This document shows, one piece after another, positions 1 to 5,604 of a stretch of 5,604 bases of DNA; positions within the stretch are counted from its first letter, which is position 1, and each line of letters opens with the position of its first letter. A program made the translations under genes and the position numbers. The notes beneath the pieces are model-generated. The model saw only the letters and a program-made list of their open reading frames with translations, searched no databases and had not been told where the DNA came from. Source of the stretch: Parvibaculum sp. (GTDB lineage Bacteria > Pseudomonadota > Alphaproteobacteria > Parvibaculales > Parvibaculaceae); contig JAGUWA010000266.1 of the NCBI GenBank assembly GCA_020062605.1, forward strand, positions 1 to 5,604, written 5' to 3'.

Positions 1-4
1 CCTC

Positions 5-913
5 ATGACGCGTTCGGTAAAAGCTTCCATCATCGACGGCAAGACCATTTCCGCGGAACTGCGCGCCCGCGTGGCGGCGGAGGTTTCGCGGCTGAAGCAA
101 GAGCATGGACTCACGCCCGGGCTTGCCGTGGTGCTTGTCGGGAACGATCCGGCGAGCGAGGTCTATGTCCGCAACAAGGGCATCGCGACGCGCGAGGCCG
201 GCATGAATTCATACGAGTACAGACTGCCTGCGGAGACGAGCGAGGCGGATGTTCTCGCCAAGGTGCGAGAACTCAACGCCGATCCGAGCGTACACGGATT
301 TCTGGTTCAGTTTCCGGTGCCCGACCATATTTCCCAGCAGAATGTGATCGACGCAATCGATCCGGCGAAGGATGCAGACGGGCTCCATCCGCTGAACGCG
401 GGGCGTCTTGCGAGCGGGTTGCCCGCGATGGTTCCCGCGACGCCCGAGGGGTGCCTCATCATGGCGAAGAAGGCGGGTGGCGATCTCTCAGGCAAGCACG
501 CCGTCGTGATCGGGCGCTCGAACCTTGTCGGCAAGCCCGTCGCACAATTGCTGCTCAGGGAGAACTGCACCGTCACGATCGCGCATAGCCGTTCGCACGA
601 TCTGCCGGCGATCGCGCGCGAAGCGGACATTCTCGTTGCGGCGGTGGGCCGGCCGCAAATGGTTAAACGCGATTGGGTGAAGCCCGGCGCCATCGTCATC
701 GACGTCGGCATCAACCGCGTTCCCGCGCCGGAGAAAGGCGAAGGCAAGACCAGGCTTGTCGGCGACGTCGCCTTCGACGAGGTGGCGGAAGTCGCGGGCG
801 CGATCACGCCTGTTCCCGGCGGGGTCGGTCTCATGACAGTAGCCTGCCTGCTCCGGAATACCGTAATTGCCGCCTGCCGGGCCAAAGGCATCGATTTACC
901 GAAGGATTTTTGA
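5..913 (+). CDS. folD: FolD, bifunctional methylenetetrahydrofolate dehydrogenase / methenyltetrahydrofolate cyclohydrolase
   Basis: This cytosolic enzyme interconverts 5,10-methylene-, 5,10-methenyl- and 10-formyl-tetrahydrofolate with NADP, supplying one-carbon units for purines and formyl-Met-tRNA. The 302-residue product has the usual family length and is recognisable throughout. The N-terminal catalytic domain has the YVxxK motif (Y54, K58), the GFLVQFPVP segment with Q102, and KDADGLHP with D125. The NADP-binding domain has GRSNLVGKP (170-178), followed by DVGINRV and the C-terminal TPVPGGVG signature (about 268-275). The start ATG is the first in frame and gives the expected ...SIIDGK N-terminus. 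Only four bases precede it, so its ribosome binding site and promoter lie outside the window. One oddity is that the usual PGGVGPMT reads PGGVGLMT, with Leu at 276. The aldo/keto reductase gene begins 5 bases after the stop. The identification is very secure. Confidence 0.97.
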   Translation: MTRSVKASIIDGKTISAELRARVAAEVSRLKQEHGLTPGLAVVLVGNDPASEVYVRNKGIATREAGMNSYEYRLPAETSEADVLAKVRELNADPSVHGFLVQFPVPDHISQQNVIDAIDPAKDADGLHPLNAGRLASGLPAMVPATPEGCLIMAKKAGGDLSGKHAVVIGRSNLVGKPVAQLLLRENCTVTIAHSRSHDLPAIAREADILVAAVGRPQMVKRDWVKPGAIVIDVGINRVPAPEKGEGKTRLVGDVAFDEVAEVAGAITPVPGGVGLMTVACLLRNTVIAACRAKGIDLPKDF

Positions 914-918
914 CGCTC

Positions 919-1935
919 ATGGAAATGCGCAAGCTCGGAAAGCTCTGGCCTGTCAGCGCGCTTACGCTGGGTGGCGGCGGGCTTGGCCAGATCTGGGGAG
1001 AGACCTCTCGCGAGGAAGCTGTCGCGACGCTCCGCCTCGCCGTCGAGCGCGGCATTACACTGATCGATCTTGCGCCGCTCTATGGCCGCGGCGAAGCCGA
1101 GGCGGTGGCGGGTGAAACCTTCGGCGGCGGTTGGCCGGAAGGTGTTCGCGTCACGACGAAATGCATGGTGGGGCAGAACCATCTTGCCGACATCGCCGGC
1201 CGGCTCGAGAAATCGGTGGTGCGCAGCCTTGCCACACTGAAGCGCGAACAGGCTGATCTCTTCATTCTGCACTCGAATATCTGTCCGGACGATTACGTTT
1301 ATGAGTGCGATCCGGCGTTCGAGGATTATGGCGTCGTGCGCTGGTCAGCCTTCGTCAACGAGGTGGCCCCCGCCTTCGAGGCATTGAAGGAAAAAGGGCT
1401 CATCGGAAATTGGGGGATCACGGGTACGGGGCTGCCGCGCAGCATCATGGATGCGCTTCGCGGCACGCCGAAGCCGGCCGTCGTGCAGGCCGTGACGAAC
1501 CTCCTCGATTCGCCCGGAGGGATGCGGCGATACGAAGAACCGCCGGAGCCACGCAACATCATCCGCACCGCGAAGAACGACGACGTCGGCGTGATGGGGA
1601 TTCGCGCAGTGCAGGCAGGCGCGCTTACCGCGGCCATCGACAGGCCGCTGGCGGCAGACGATCCGGAAGTGCGCGACTATGAGAAGGCGGCACCTTTCCG
1701 GGCGCTTTGCCGCGAGCTCGGCGAAGACCCGGCCATCGTCGCGCATCGCTACGCGCTCCACATGCAGGGCGTCGACACGCTGGTGCTTGGTGTCAAGAAC
1801 CGGGCGGAGCTTACCGCCATTCTCGACGCCGAGGCTCGTGGGCCGCTGGACGAGGAGACTCGCCGACGCATCGATGCGCTGCGGCTCAACTTCCAGATGC
1901 CGCGCATGCCGATCGACGGGGACGGAACGCTCTAG
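919..1935 (+). CDS. Aldo/keto reductase family oxidoreductase
   Basis: The product is a 338-residue NAD(P)H-dependent oxidoreductase of the aldo/keto reductase TIM-barrel superfamily, likely cytosolic, with unknown substrate. The full catalytic tetrad is visible: D50 and Y55 in LIDLAPLYGRGEAE, K81 in VTTKCMV, and H118 in LFILHSN. The C-terminal part carries a cofactor-phosphate type segment, DTLVLGVKNRAELTAIL, resembling the family's (V/L)xGxxNxxEL pattern. The region LGGGGLGQ near residues 18-25 is the usual first strand and loop. I chose ATG 919 because it lies 5 bases after the folD stop and leaves the whole barrel. ATG 925 is an alternative, and the open frame running upstream to 673 is only folD read in another frame. 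The tight spacing suggests cotranscription and translational coupling with folD. No functional link to folate chemistry is evident. The family is secure but the specific reaction is not. Confidence 0.92.
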   Translation: MEMRKLGKLWPVSALTLGGGGLGQIWGETSREEAVATLRLAVERGITLIDLAPLYGRGEAEAVAGETFGGGWPEGVRVTTKCMVGQNHLADIAGRLEKSVVRSLATLKREQADLFILHSNICPDDYVYECDPAFEDYGVVRWSAFVNEVAPAFEALKEKGLIGNWGITGTGLPRSIMDALRGTPKPAVVQAVTNLLDSPGGMRRYEEPPEPRNIIRTAKNDDVGVMGIRAVQAGALTAAIDRPLAADDPEVRDYEKAAPFRALCRELGEDPAIVAHRYALHMQGVDTLVLGVKNRAELTAILDAEARGPLDEETRRRIDALRLNFQMPRMPIDGDGTL

Positions 1936-1956
1936 ATGTGTGCACGGGACCTGGCA

Positions 1957-2214
1957 TCACCTGTTGTCGAGTTGCGCCCGCACGGCGTGCAGCCCCTCGC
2001 GGGTGATGAGATAGGGTTTACCTTCCCGCGATGCGATCAGCCGTCTTTTTCTCAAGCGCCGGAATGTGGCGAGGGTGCAGTCGGCAAGCACCCACCCTTC
2101 GCGCGTGATGCAGGCGGCTTCGACGATCTTGCCCTTGCCGTCCTTCTCGACGCGGATGCATCCGCCGCGCGCGAGCGCGTGCAGCGTGCGCTGCTCGAAC
2201 TTCGAGATATTCAT
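1957..2214 (-). CDS. yjhX: YjhX family (UPF0386) protein, putative toxin
   Basis: The product is a small basic protein of 85 residues, the same length as Escherichia coli YjhX as I recall it. Family hallmarks run end to end: the N-terminal FEQRTLHALARGG, the central REGWVLADCTLATF with its ADCTLA core, the basic stretch RRLRKRRLI, the KPYLIT segment, and the C-terminal GLHAVRAQLDNR. In E. coli this family is described as a toxin paired with the acetyltransferase-like antitoxin YjhQ, and its biochemical activity is not established to my knowledge. The fold looks like a small winged-helix-like nucleic acid binder, which is my inference from the basic, helix-rich sequence. The start is ATG at 2214. 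A frame extending back to 2271 adds 19 residues that do not resemble the family. Upstream there is only a weak GGAA ribosome binding site. The gene converges on the reductase gene with about 20 bases between stops. No yjhQ-like gene is adjacent. Confidence 0.9.
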   Translation of the reverse strand: MNISKFEQRTLHALARGGCIRVEKDGKGKIVEAACITREGWVLADCTLATFRRLRKRRLIASREGKPYLITREGLHAVRAQLDNR

Positions 2215-2341
2215 GAATAGAGTTCCGGAGAAAAGCCAAAGCGAGGCGGGCCTCACACCGCGCGCAGGCAATCGCGATGCGCGGGCGGGCTCCCGTCCTG
2301 TGGAATGGCCTGGCGAGAAGGGGGCTTCCCTCTCAGCGGCC
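2215..2341. other. Divergent intergenic spacer between yjhX and the serine-hydrolase-like gene
   Basis: This stretch of about 127 bases lies between the yjhX start and the start I favour for the rightward gene, so it should carry promoters for both. It is open in the rightward frame, but codon choice is poorer in C/G at third positions than in the flanking genes and includes codons such as AGA, ACA and CAA, which argues against it being coding. I can see a perfect 8-base palindrome, ATCGCGAT, at 2271-2278, and a purine run AGAAGGGG around 2317-2324. I cannot assign convincing -35/-10 boxes in either direction. Confidence 0.4.
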
Positions 2342-3898
2342 GTGCTTTTCTCCGAATACAGACATCAACGCTCCATCTGGCGTGAAGCCTTATCAGTAAT
2401 CGCGGATGCGGCAGCCGGTCAATCCTGGCGGCGCGCCGGTCTGTTTCTTTTGTTCGCATTGTGTCTCATGCCACACATGGTCATGGCTCAGGTGGCCACG
2501 GCGCAGGACGACCCTGAAGCGGGCATGATCGGCTGGCCGCAGGCGGAGATGCGCCACGCGCTCGACTACTTCATCGAACGGCGCATGCGGGAACTCGGTA
2601 TTCCGGGCGTTGCCCTCGCGGTCATCGCCGATGGCCGCATCGTCTACGAAAAGGGCTATGGTTACGCCGATGCGGACGGCGATCAGGATGTAACGCCGAA
2701 CACGCTTTTCGAAGTCGGCGGCCTCGGTCTGCCGCTTGAGGCCTATGCGTCCATGCTGCTGGTGCGTGAACGGAAGATGTCGCTCGACACGCCGTTGTCG
2801 GACTATCTCGAGACGCCTTGGCTGCCTGACGATGAAGCGTCCGCGACGGTGACGCTTCGCCATGTGCTTGGTCATCGTTCGGGATTGACCGACCGGGTGC
2901 GGCTCGGGTCGCGCGGCCTTTCTTTCGAGCCGGGGACCGAATTCGGCTATTCGGGCATGGGATATATTTATCTCGCCCATGTGATGTCGGAGATCGAGGG
3001 CGTGCCCTTCGACCGCCTGATGAGGCAACGCCTGTTCCAGCCGCTCGGCATGTCCTCTTCCGGCTATGTCATTCCCGAGGGGCTCGTCGGCGAAGTTGCA
3101 CGGGGTCACCACGCGCTCTGGGTGCCGATCTCCGCTTTCGCCGGTCCAATGGCTGCCATCTTTGCGGTACTCGCGATCGCGACCGTTCTGGTGGTGCGGC
3201 TTGGATTTCACCGGCTGAAGCTTGAACCTTTCGATCTCGTTCCAGCCGCGATCGTCGCGCCTGTCGGCGCCAGCGTCATTCTCTATTACCTGCAAGGCGG
3301 CTGGGCGCTCCTCTTCTGCCTTGGCTATTTCATCGCGTGGCTGGTGGCGATCGCGCTCATCGTTGCTGCGGTTCAGTATCTTCGTTTCATCTTCGATCGC
3401 GGCCGGTCGGACGGAGTGCTGTCGCGGGGTGCGCGGCGCTCTTCGTTCAGTCCGGTCCTCTTTGTGGCCGTGTTGCTCATGAGCCTGTTTTTCATGACCT
3501 GGCAGGTGCCGCTTCCCGCGCGGGACGGCGACGATTTCAATGCCGCGTTGTCGCTTCGCTCGAGTGCGCACGATCTTGCTCTCTTCGTTACGGGTTTCGT
3601 CGATGGAGCGCTTATCGGGACTCCGTTGCGCGCGACCATGGTCGAGAGCCGCGTAACGGTTGCCGAAGGGCAGAGAGACCGGTTCGGCTGGGGGCTCGGT
3701 TTCGGCACGCGCGAGCGGGAGGGCGGCCTGACCCTCTGGCAAACCAGCACCAATATCGGTTTGCGCGGGATAATGGTGATCGATCCTTCGCGGCGGGCCG
3801 GCGTCGTCATTCTCACGAATGCGGACAAAGGCAAAATACTGATGCAGGAAGTAGCGGGCCATGTGCTCGGGCCGGAAGATCCGTGGCGGCTGCCCTGA
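2342..3898 (+). CDS. Membrane-associated beta-lactamase-fold (serine hydrolase / PBP-like) protein with degenerate active site and inserted four-helix membrane domain
   Basis: From the GTG at 2342 the product has 518 residues. It begins with a signal sequence (arginines 30-31, hydrophobic 34-48, possible cleavage after VMA at 49). Residues about 70-250 resemble the first half of the beta-lactamase/class C family, including the typical LGIPGVALAVI and LRHVLGHRSGLTD stretches and the FEPGTEFGYSGMGY segment. Four membrane helices follow (about 261-285, 299-317, 320-344, 370-388). The second half of the fold then resumes (SSAHDLALFV near 407-416, and a C-terminal GVVILTNADKG). The key motifs are eroded. 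Where SxxK is expected there is GLGL (127-130). The YxN position reads YSG (203-205), also seen in some relatives. The late H-x-G position reads Q467-T-S. Catalysis is therefore unlikely, and a sensing or binding role is only inference. The start is uncertain: GTG 2300 and ATG 2213 are alternatives, and ATG 2468 would delete the signal sequence. The glycosylase gene follows after 37 bases. Confidence 0.8.
   Translation: MLFSEYRHQRSIWREALSVIADAAAGQSWRRAGLFLLFALCLMPHMVMAQVATAQDDPEAGMIGWPQAEMRHALDYFIERRMRELGIPGVALAVIADGRIVYEKGYGYADADGDQDVTPNTLFEVGGLGLPLEAYASMLLVRERKMSLDTPLSDYLETPWLPDDEASATVTLRHVLGHRSGLTDRVRLGSRGLSFEPGTEFGYSGMGYIYLAHVMSEIEGVPFDRLMRQRLFQPLGMSSSGYVIPEGLVGEVARGHHALWVPISAFAGPMAAIFAVLAIATVLVVRLGFHRLKLEPFDLVPAAIVAPVGASVILYYLQGGWALLFCLGYFIAWLVAIALIVAAVQYLRFIFDRGRSDGVLSRGARRSSFSPVLFVAVLLMSLFFMTWQVPLPARDGDDFNAALSLRSSAHDLALFVTGFVDGALIGTPLRATMVESRVTVAEGQRDRFGWGLGFGTREREGGLTLWQTSTNIGLRGIMVIDPSRRAGVVILTNADKGKILMQEVAGHVLGPEDPWRLP
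3122..3508 (+). other. Segment encoding four predicted transmembrane helices inside the beta-lactamase-like fold
   Basis: Read in the frame of the surrounding gene, this segment holds four hydrophobic stretches: 3122-3196, 3236-3292, 3302-3373 and 3449-3508. The loop between helices 1 and 2 is basic (RLGFHRLK). The 2-3 loop is short and uncharged (QGG). The 3-4 loop is strongly basic, with many arginines around 3380-3445. The tail after helix 4 is acidic (RDGDD). By the positive-inside rule the two basic loops are cytoplasmic, so both halves of the beta-lactamase-like domain would face the periplasm. An even number of helices is exactly what such an insertion needs. This is read by eye, and helix ends are approximate. 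Confidence 0.75.
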
Positions 3899-3935
3899 AG
3901 CTCAGCTAGTCTTCTCTCATGTTCCGGGAAGGATC

Positions 3936-4610
3936 ATGGAGAAATTCGAGACGATCTTCGCCCGCGCCGCGAAAAGGCATGGCGGCGCCAAGGTTGTCGA
4001 AGTGGAACTGCCAAAGCCGAAAGGCGCTGCCGCCATCCGCAAGATCGGGGACGACCGCTGGCTTGCGGCCATGACCAGGTCCGTCTTTCAGGCGGGCTTC
4101 GTGTGGAAGGTGATCGAGAACAAGTGGCCGGGCTTCGAGGAGGCCTTCGACCGTTTCGATCCGCACCGCATCGCCTTCTATGCGGATGAGGACATCGAGC
4201 GCCTCGCGAGCGACGCGCGCATCGTGCGAAACGGCGCGAAGATCGTCGCGACACGGAACAATGCGCGCTTCGTTTGCGAGCTGGCGAACGAACACGGTTC
4301 GACCGGGGCGTTCTTCGCTGCCTCGAAGCCGGAAGATTTCGCCGGCCTTCTCGATACGCTCAAGAAGCGCGGGGACCGTCTGTCTGGCGCGTCTGCCCAG
4401 TTCTTCCTGCGGCAGATGGGCGTCGACGGCTGGGTGATGTCACCTTCGGTCGTCGCGGCGCTTGTGAAAGCGGGCGTTGTCGACAAGGCGCCGACCTCGG
4501 CGAAGACCATGCGCGCGGTGCAAGAGGCGTTCAACGTCTGGCGCAAGGAGAGCGGCCGTCCGCTCATGGCGATCAGCCGGGTGCTGGCGATGTCGGGGGA
4601 TCCGGATTAA
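3936..4610 (+). CDS. Divergent Tag-like DNA-3-methyladenine glycosylase I family protein
   Basis: The product is a 224-residue protein resembling the Tag family, helix-hairpin-helix glycosylases that remove 3-methyladenine from alkylated DNA. The similarity covers QAGFVWKVI (52-60, matching QAGLSWITV of E. coli Tag), the F-x-x-FDPHRIA segment (about 71-80), DIERLASDARIVRNGAKI (86-103), and LKKRGDRLSGASAQFFLRQMG (142-162). The ligands for Tag's structural zinc (Cys4, His17, His175 and Cys179 in the E. coli protein, recalled from memory) have no visible counterparts. The residue aligning with the base-recognition Glu38 is Ser49, while Trp57 matches Trp46. A C-terminal helical extension replaces the zinc-binding tail. 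I chose ATG 3936 because AAGGA lies just upstream at 3929-3933, although with a short spacer of two bases. An upstream extension to 3861 overlaps the preceding gene. The fold assignment is fairly secure, but activity on 3-methyladenine is not shown. Confidence 0.8.
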   Translation: MEKFETIFARAAKRHGGAKVVEVELPKPKGAAAIRKIGDDRWLAAMTRSVFQAGFVWKVIENKWPGFEEAFDRFDPHRIAFYADEDIERLASDARIVRNGAKIVATRNNARFVCELANEHGSTGAFFAASKPEDFAGLLDTLKKRGDRLSGASAQFFLRQMGVDGWVMSPSVVAALVKAGVVDKAPTSAKTMRAVQEAFNVWRKESGRPLMAISRVLAMSGDPD

Positions 4611-5137
4611 GCTTTCTTCCCGGCCTCAACCGCTTTCATGATCAGCTCGCGCGCGACGCTCGCGTCCTTCCAGCCGTCGACCTTCACCCACTTGCCTTCC
4701 TCGAGATCCTTGTAGTGCTCGAAGAAGTGAGTGATGCGCTGGATCAGGATATCCGGCATGTCGGTGTAGTTCTGGACATTCTTGTAATAGGGATTGAGCT
4801 TCTCGACCGGGACGGCGAGGATCTTCTCGTCCTGTCCGGCCTCGTCATGCATCATCAGAACGCCGATGGGACGCGAGCGGATGACCGCGCCGGGCACGAC
4901 AGGAATGCGGCTCACCACGAGCACATCGACCGGGTCGCCGTCATCCGACAGCGTGTGCGGCACGAAGCCGTAGTTGCAGGGATACTGCATGGCCGTGTGC
5001 ATGAAGCGGTCGACGAAAAGCGTGCCGGATTCCTTGTCCATCTCGTATTTCACCGGGTGGCCGCCATGCGGCACCTCGACGATCACGTTGATGTCGTCCG
5101 GCGGGTTCTTGCCGATCGGGATGGCGTCGATACGCAT
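4607..5137 (-). CDS. ppa: Inorganic pyrophosphatase (family I, soluble)
   Basis: This cytosolic metal-dependent enzyme hydrolyses pyrophosphate to two phosphates, driving biosynthetic reactions that release it. The 176-residue length is typical of bacterial family I enzymes. The active-site set is complete: E21, K30, R44, Y56, the DGDPVDV signature with D66, D68 and D71, then D98, D103, K105, Y142 and K143. Each is offset by one from the E. coli residues I recall. The start ATG at 5137 gives the expected MRIDAIPIGKNPPDDINVIVE-type N-terminus. Longer readings to 5398 run through argG in another frame. Upstream on the coding strand is GGAAAG very near the start, with AGAGGG a little further out. 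The first base of the start codon is the last base of the argG stop (TAATG), so translation is probably coupled. The gene ends in a TTAA shared with the convergent glycosylase gene. Confidence 0.97.
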   Translation of the reverse strand: MRIDAIPIGKNPPDDINVIVEVPHGGHPVKYEMDKESGTLFVDRFMHTAMQYPCNYGFVPHTLSDDGDPVDVLVVSRIPVVPGAVIRSRPIGVLMMHDEAGQDEKILAVPVEKLNPYYKNVQNYTDMPDILIQRITHFFEHYKDLEEGKWVKVDGWKDASVARELIMKAVEAGKKA

Positions 5138-5604
5138 TACTTTCCAACCCTCTTGTCGCGGGCCGCGAGCAGGCGCAGGCGCAGCGCATTGAGCTTGATG
5201 AAGCCCGCGGCATCCTTCTGGTCGTAAGCGCCGGCATCTTCCTCGAAGGTGACATGCGCTTCCGAATAGAGCGAGTAGGGCGAGGAGCGGCCGACGACGG
5301 TAGCCGAGCCCTTGTAGAGCTTCAGGCGGACCGTGCCCGTCACCATTTCCTGGCTCTTGTCGATCAGCGCCTGCAGCATCTCGCGCTCGGGGCTCCACCA
5401 GAAGCCGTTATAGATGAGCTCGGCATAGCGCGGCATGAGCTCGTCCTTGAGATGGGCCGCGCCGCGGTCGAGCGTCAGACTCTCCATGCCGCGATGGGCG
5501 GCAAGCAGGACCGTGCCGCCCGGCGTTTCGTAGACGCCGCGCGACTTCATGCCGACATAGCGGTTCTCGACGAGGTCGAGGCGGCCGATGCCGTTCGCGC
5601 CGCC
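5137..5604 (-). CDS. argG: Argininosuccinate synthase, C-terminal part (truncated by window edge)
   Basis: The enzyme joins citrulline and aspartate using ATP, giving argininosuccinate, AMP and pyrophosphate, the penultimate step of arginine synthesis. The 155 residues visible are the C-terminal part of a protein usually about 400 residues long. The frame is open to the last base of the window, so the 5' end lies beyond it. Recognisable family segments are GIGRLDLVENRYVGMKSRG, YETPGGTVLLAAHRGMESLTLD, LMPRYAELIYNGFWWSPERE, VTGTVRLKLYKG, YSLYSEAHVTFEEDAGAYD, and the C-terminal AAGFIKLNALRLRLLA. An internal ATG at 5550 is not the true start, because conserved sequence continues upstream of it. 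The stop TAA (5139-5137) overlaps the ppa start by one base, indicating an argG-ppa unit read leftward. The link makes metabolic sense because the pyrophosphate released here is the substrate of the next gene's product. Confidence 0.97.
   Translation of the reverse strand, partial: GGANGIGRLDLVENRYVGMKSRGVYETPGGTVLLAAHRGMESLTLDRGAAHLKDELMPRYAELIYNGFWWSPEREMLQALIDKSQEMVTGTVRLKLYKGSATVVGRSSPYSLYSEAHVTFEEDAGAYDQKDAAGFIKLNALRLRLLAARDKRVGK

Noticed and set aside
307..1272. Minus-strand open frame of 321 codons opposite folD and the reductase gene
   Set aside because: It spans two well-identified plus-strand genes and its translation has no family resemblance, so I treat it as a shadow.
1936..1956. 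Possible terminator between the convergent reductase and yjhX genes
   Set aside because: The gap of about 20 bases has no GC stem followed by a T run on either strand.
2215..2271. N-terminal extension of yjhX by 19 residues
   Set aside because: The family consensus begins with MNxSxxEQRTL, matching the ATG at 2214, and the extension is not conserved-looking.
2271..2278. ATCGCGAT palindrome as an operator for the divergent genes
   Set aside because: An 8-base GC-rich palindrome is expected by chance in such sequence, and no second copy is seen nearby.
2391..2400. TATCAGTAAT as a -10 promoter element for the rightward gene
   Set aside because: No matching -35 box is evident, and a transcript starting just after it would miss the start codons needed for the charged N-terminal region of the signal sequence.
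2393..3862. Long minus-strand open frame (489 codons) opposite the beta-lactamase-like gene
   Set aside because: Its translation is full of Arg, His and Glu with no recognisable domain, while the plus strand encodes a coherent signal sequence, fold and membrane helices. It is a typical GC-rich antisense shadow.
3899..3935. Possible terminator between the beta-lactamase-like gene and the glycosylase gene
   Set aside because: Only a tiny AGCT repeat is present, without a stable stem or T run, so read-through to the glycosylase gene is the simpler reading.

Overview
The window is GC-rich and gene-dense. Its proteins (FolD, ArgG, a short inorganic pyrophosphatase, a YjhX/UPF0386 protein and a divergent Tag-type glycosylase) fit an alphaproteobacterial chromosome, probably of the Rhizobiales type. 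That placement is an impression from protein similarity and base composition, not a measured result. I see no tRNA, rRNA, insertion sequence, phage gene or CRISPR array.

Layout: positions 5-913 (+) encode folD of one-carbon metabolism. It is followed after 5 bases by an aldo/keto reductase gene (919-1935, +), probably in the same transcription unit. A small yjhX-family gene (1957-2214, -) converges on the reductase. It diverges from a large membrane-associated protein of the serine beta-lactamase fold (about 2342-3898, +). A Tag-like DNA glycosylase gene (3936-4610, +) follows 37 bases later. On the other strand lie ppa (4607-5137, -) and the 3' part of argG (5137 to the window edge, -). argG and ppa overlap in a TAATG junction and are read from right to left. 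The glycosylase and ppa genes converge and share a TTAA at their stops.

The genes are mostly housekeeping: folate one-carbon units, arginine synthesis and pyrophosphate removal. The argG-ppa pairing makes sense because argininosuccinate synthase releases pyrophosphate and pyrophosphatase destroys it, pulling the reaction forward.

The least ordinary gene is the beta-lactamase-fold protein. The positions expected to hold the SxxK nucleophile/base pair and the late HxG-type motif are replaced by non-catalytic residues. Four predicted membrane helices are inserted in the middle of the fold, with charge distribution that would return the second half to the periplasm. This looks like a membrane-embedded pseudoenzyme, possibly a sensor or scaffold. 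That role is inference. The yjhX gene without a visible yjhQ-type partner and the Tag-like protein lacking the usual zinc ligands and recognition glutamate are secondary points of interest.
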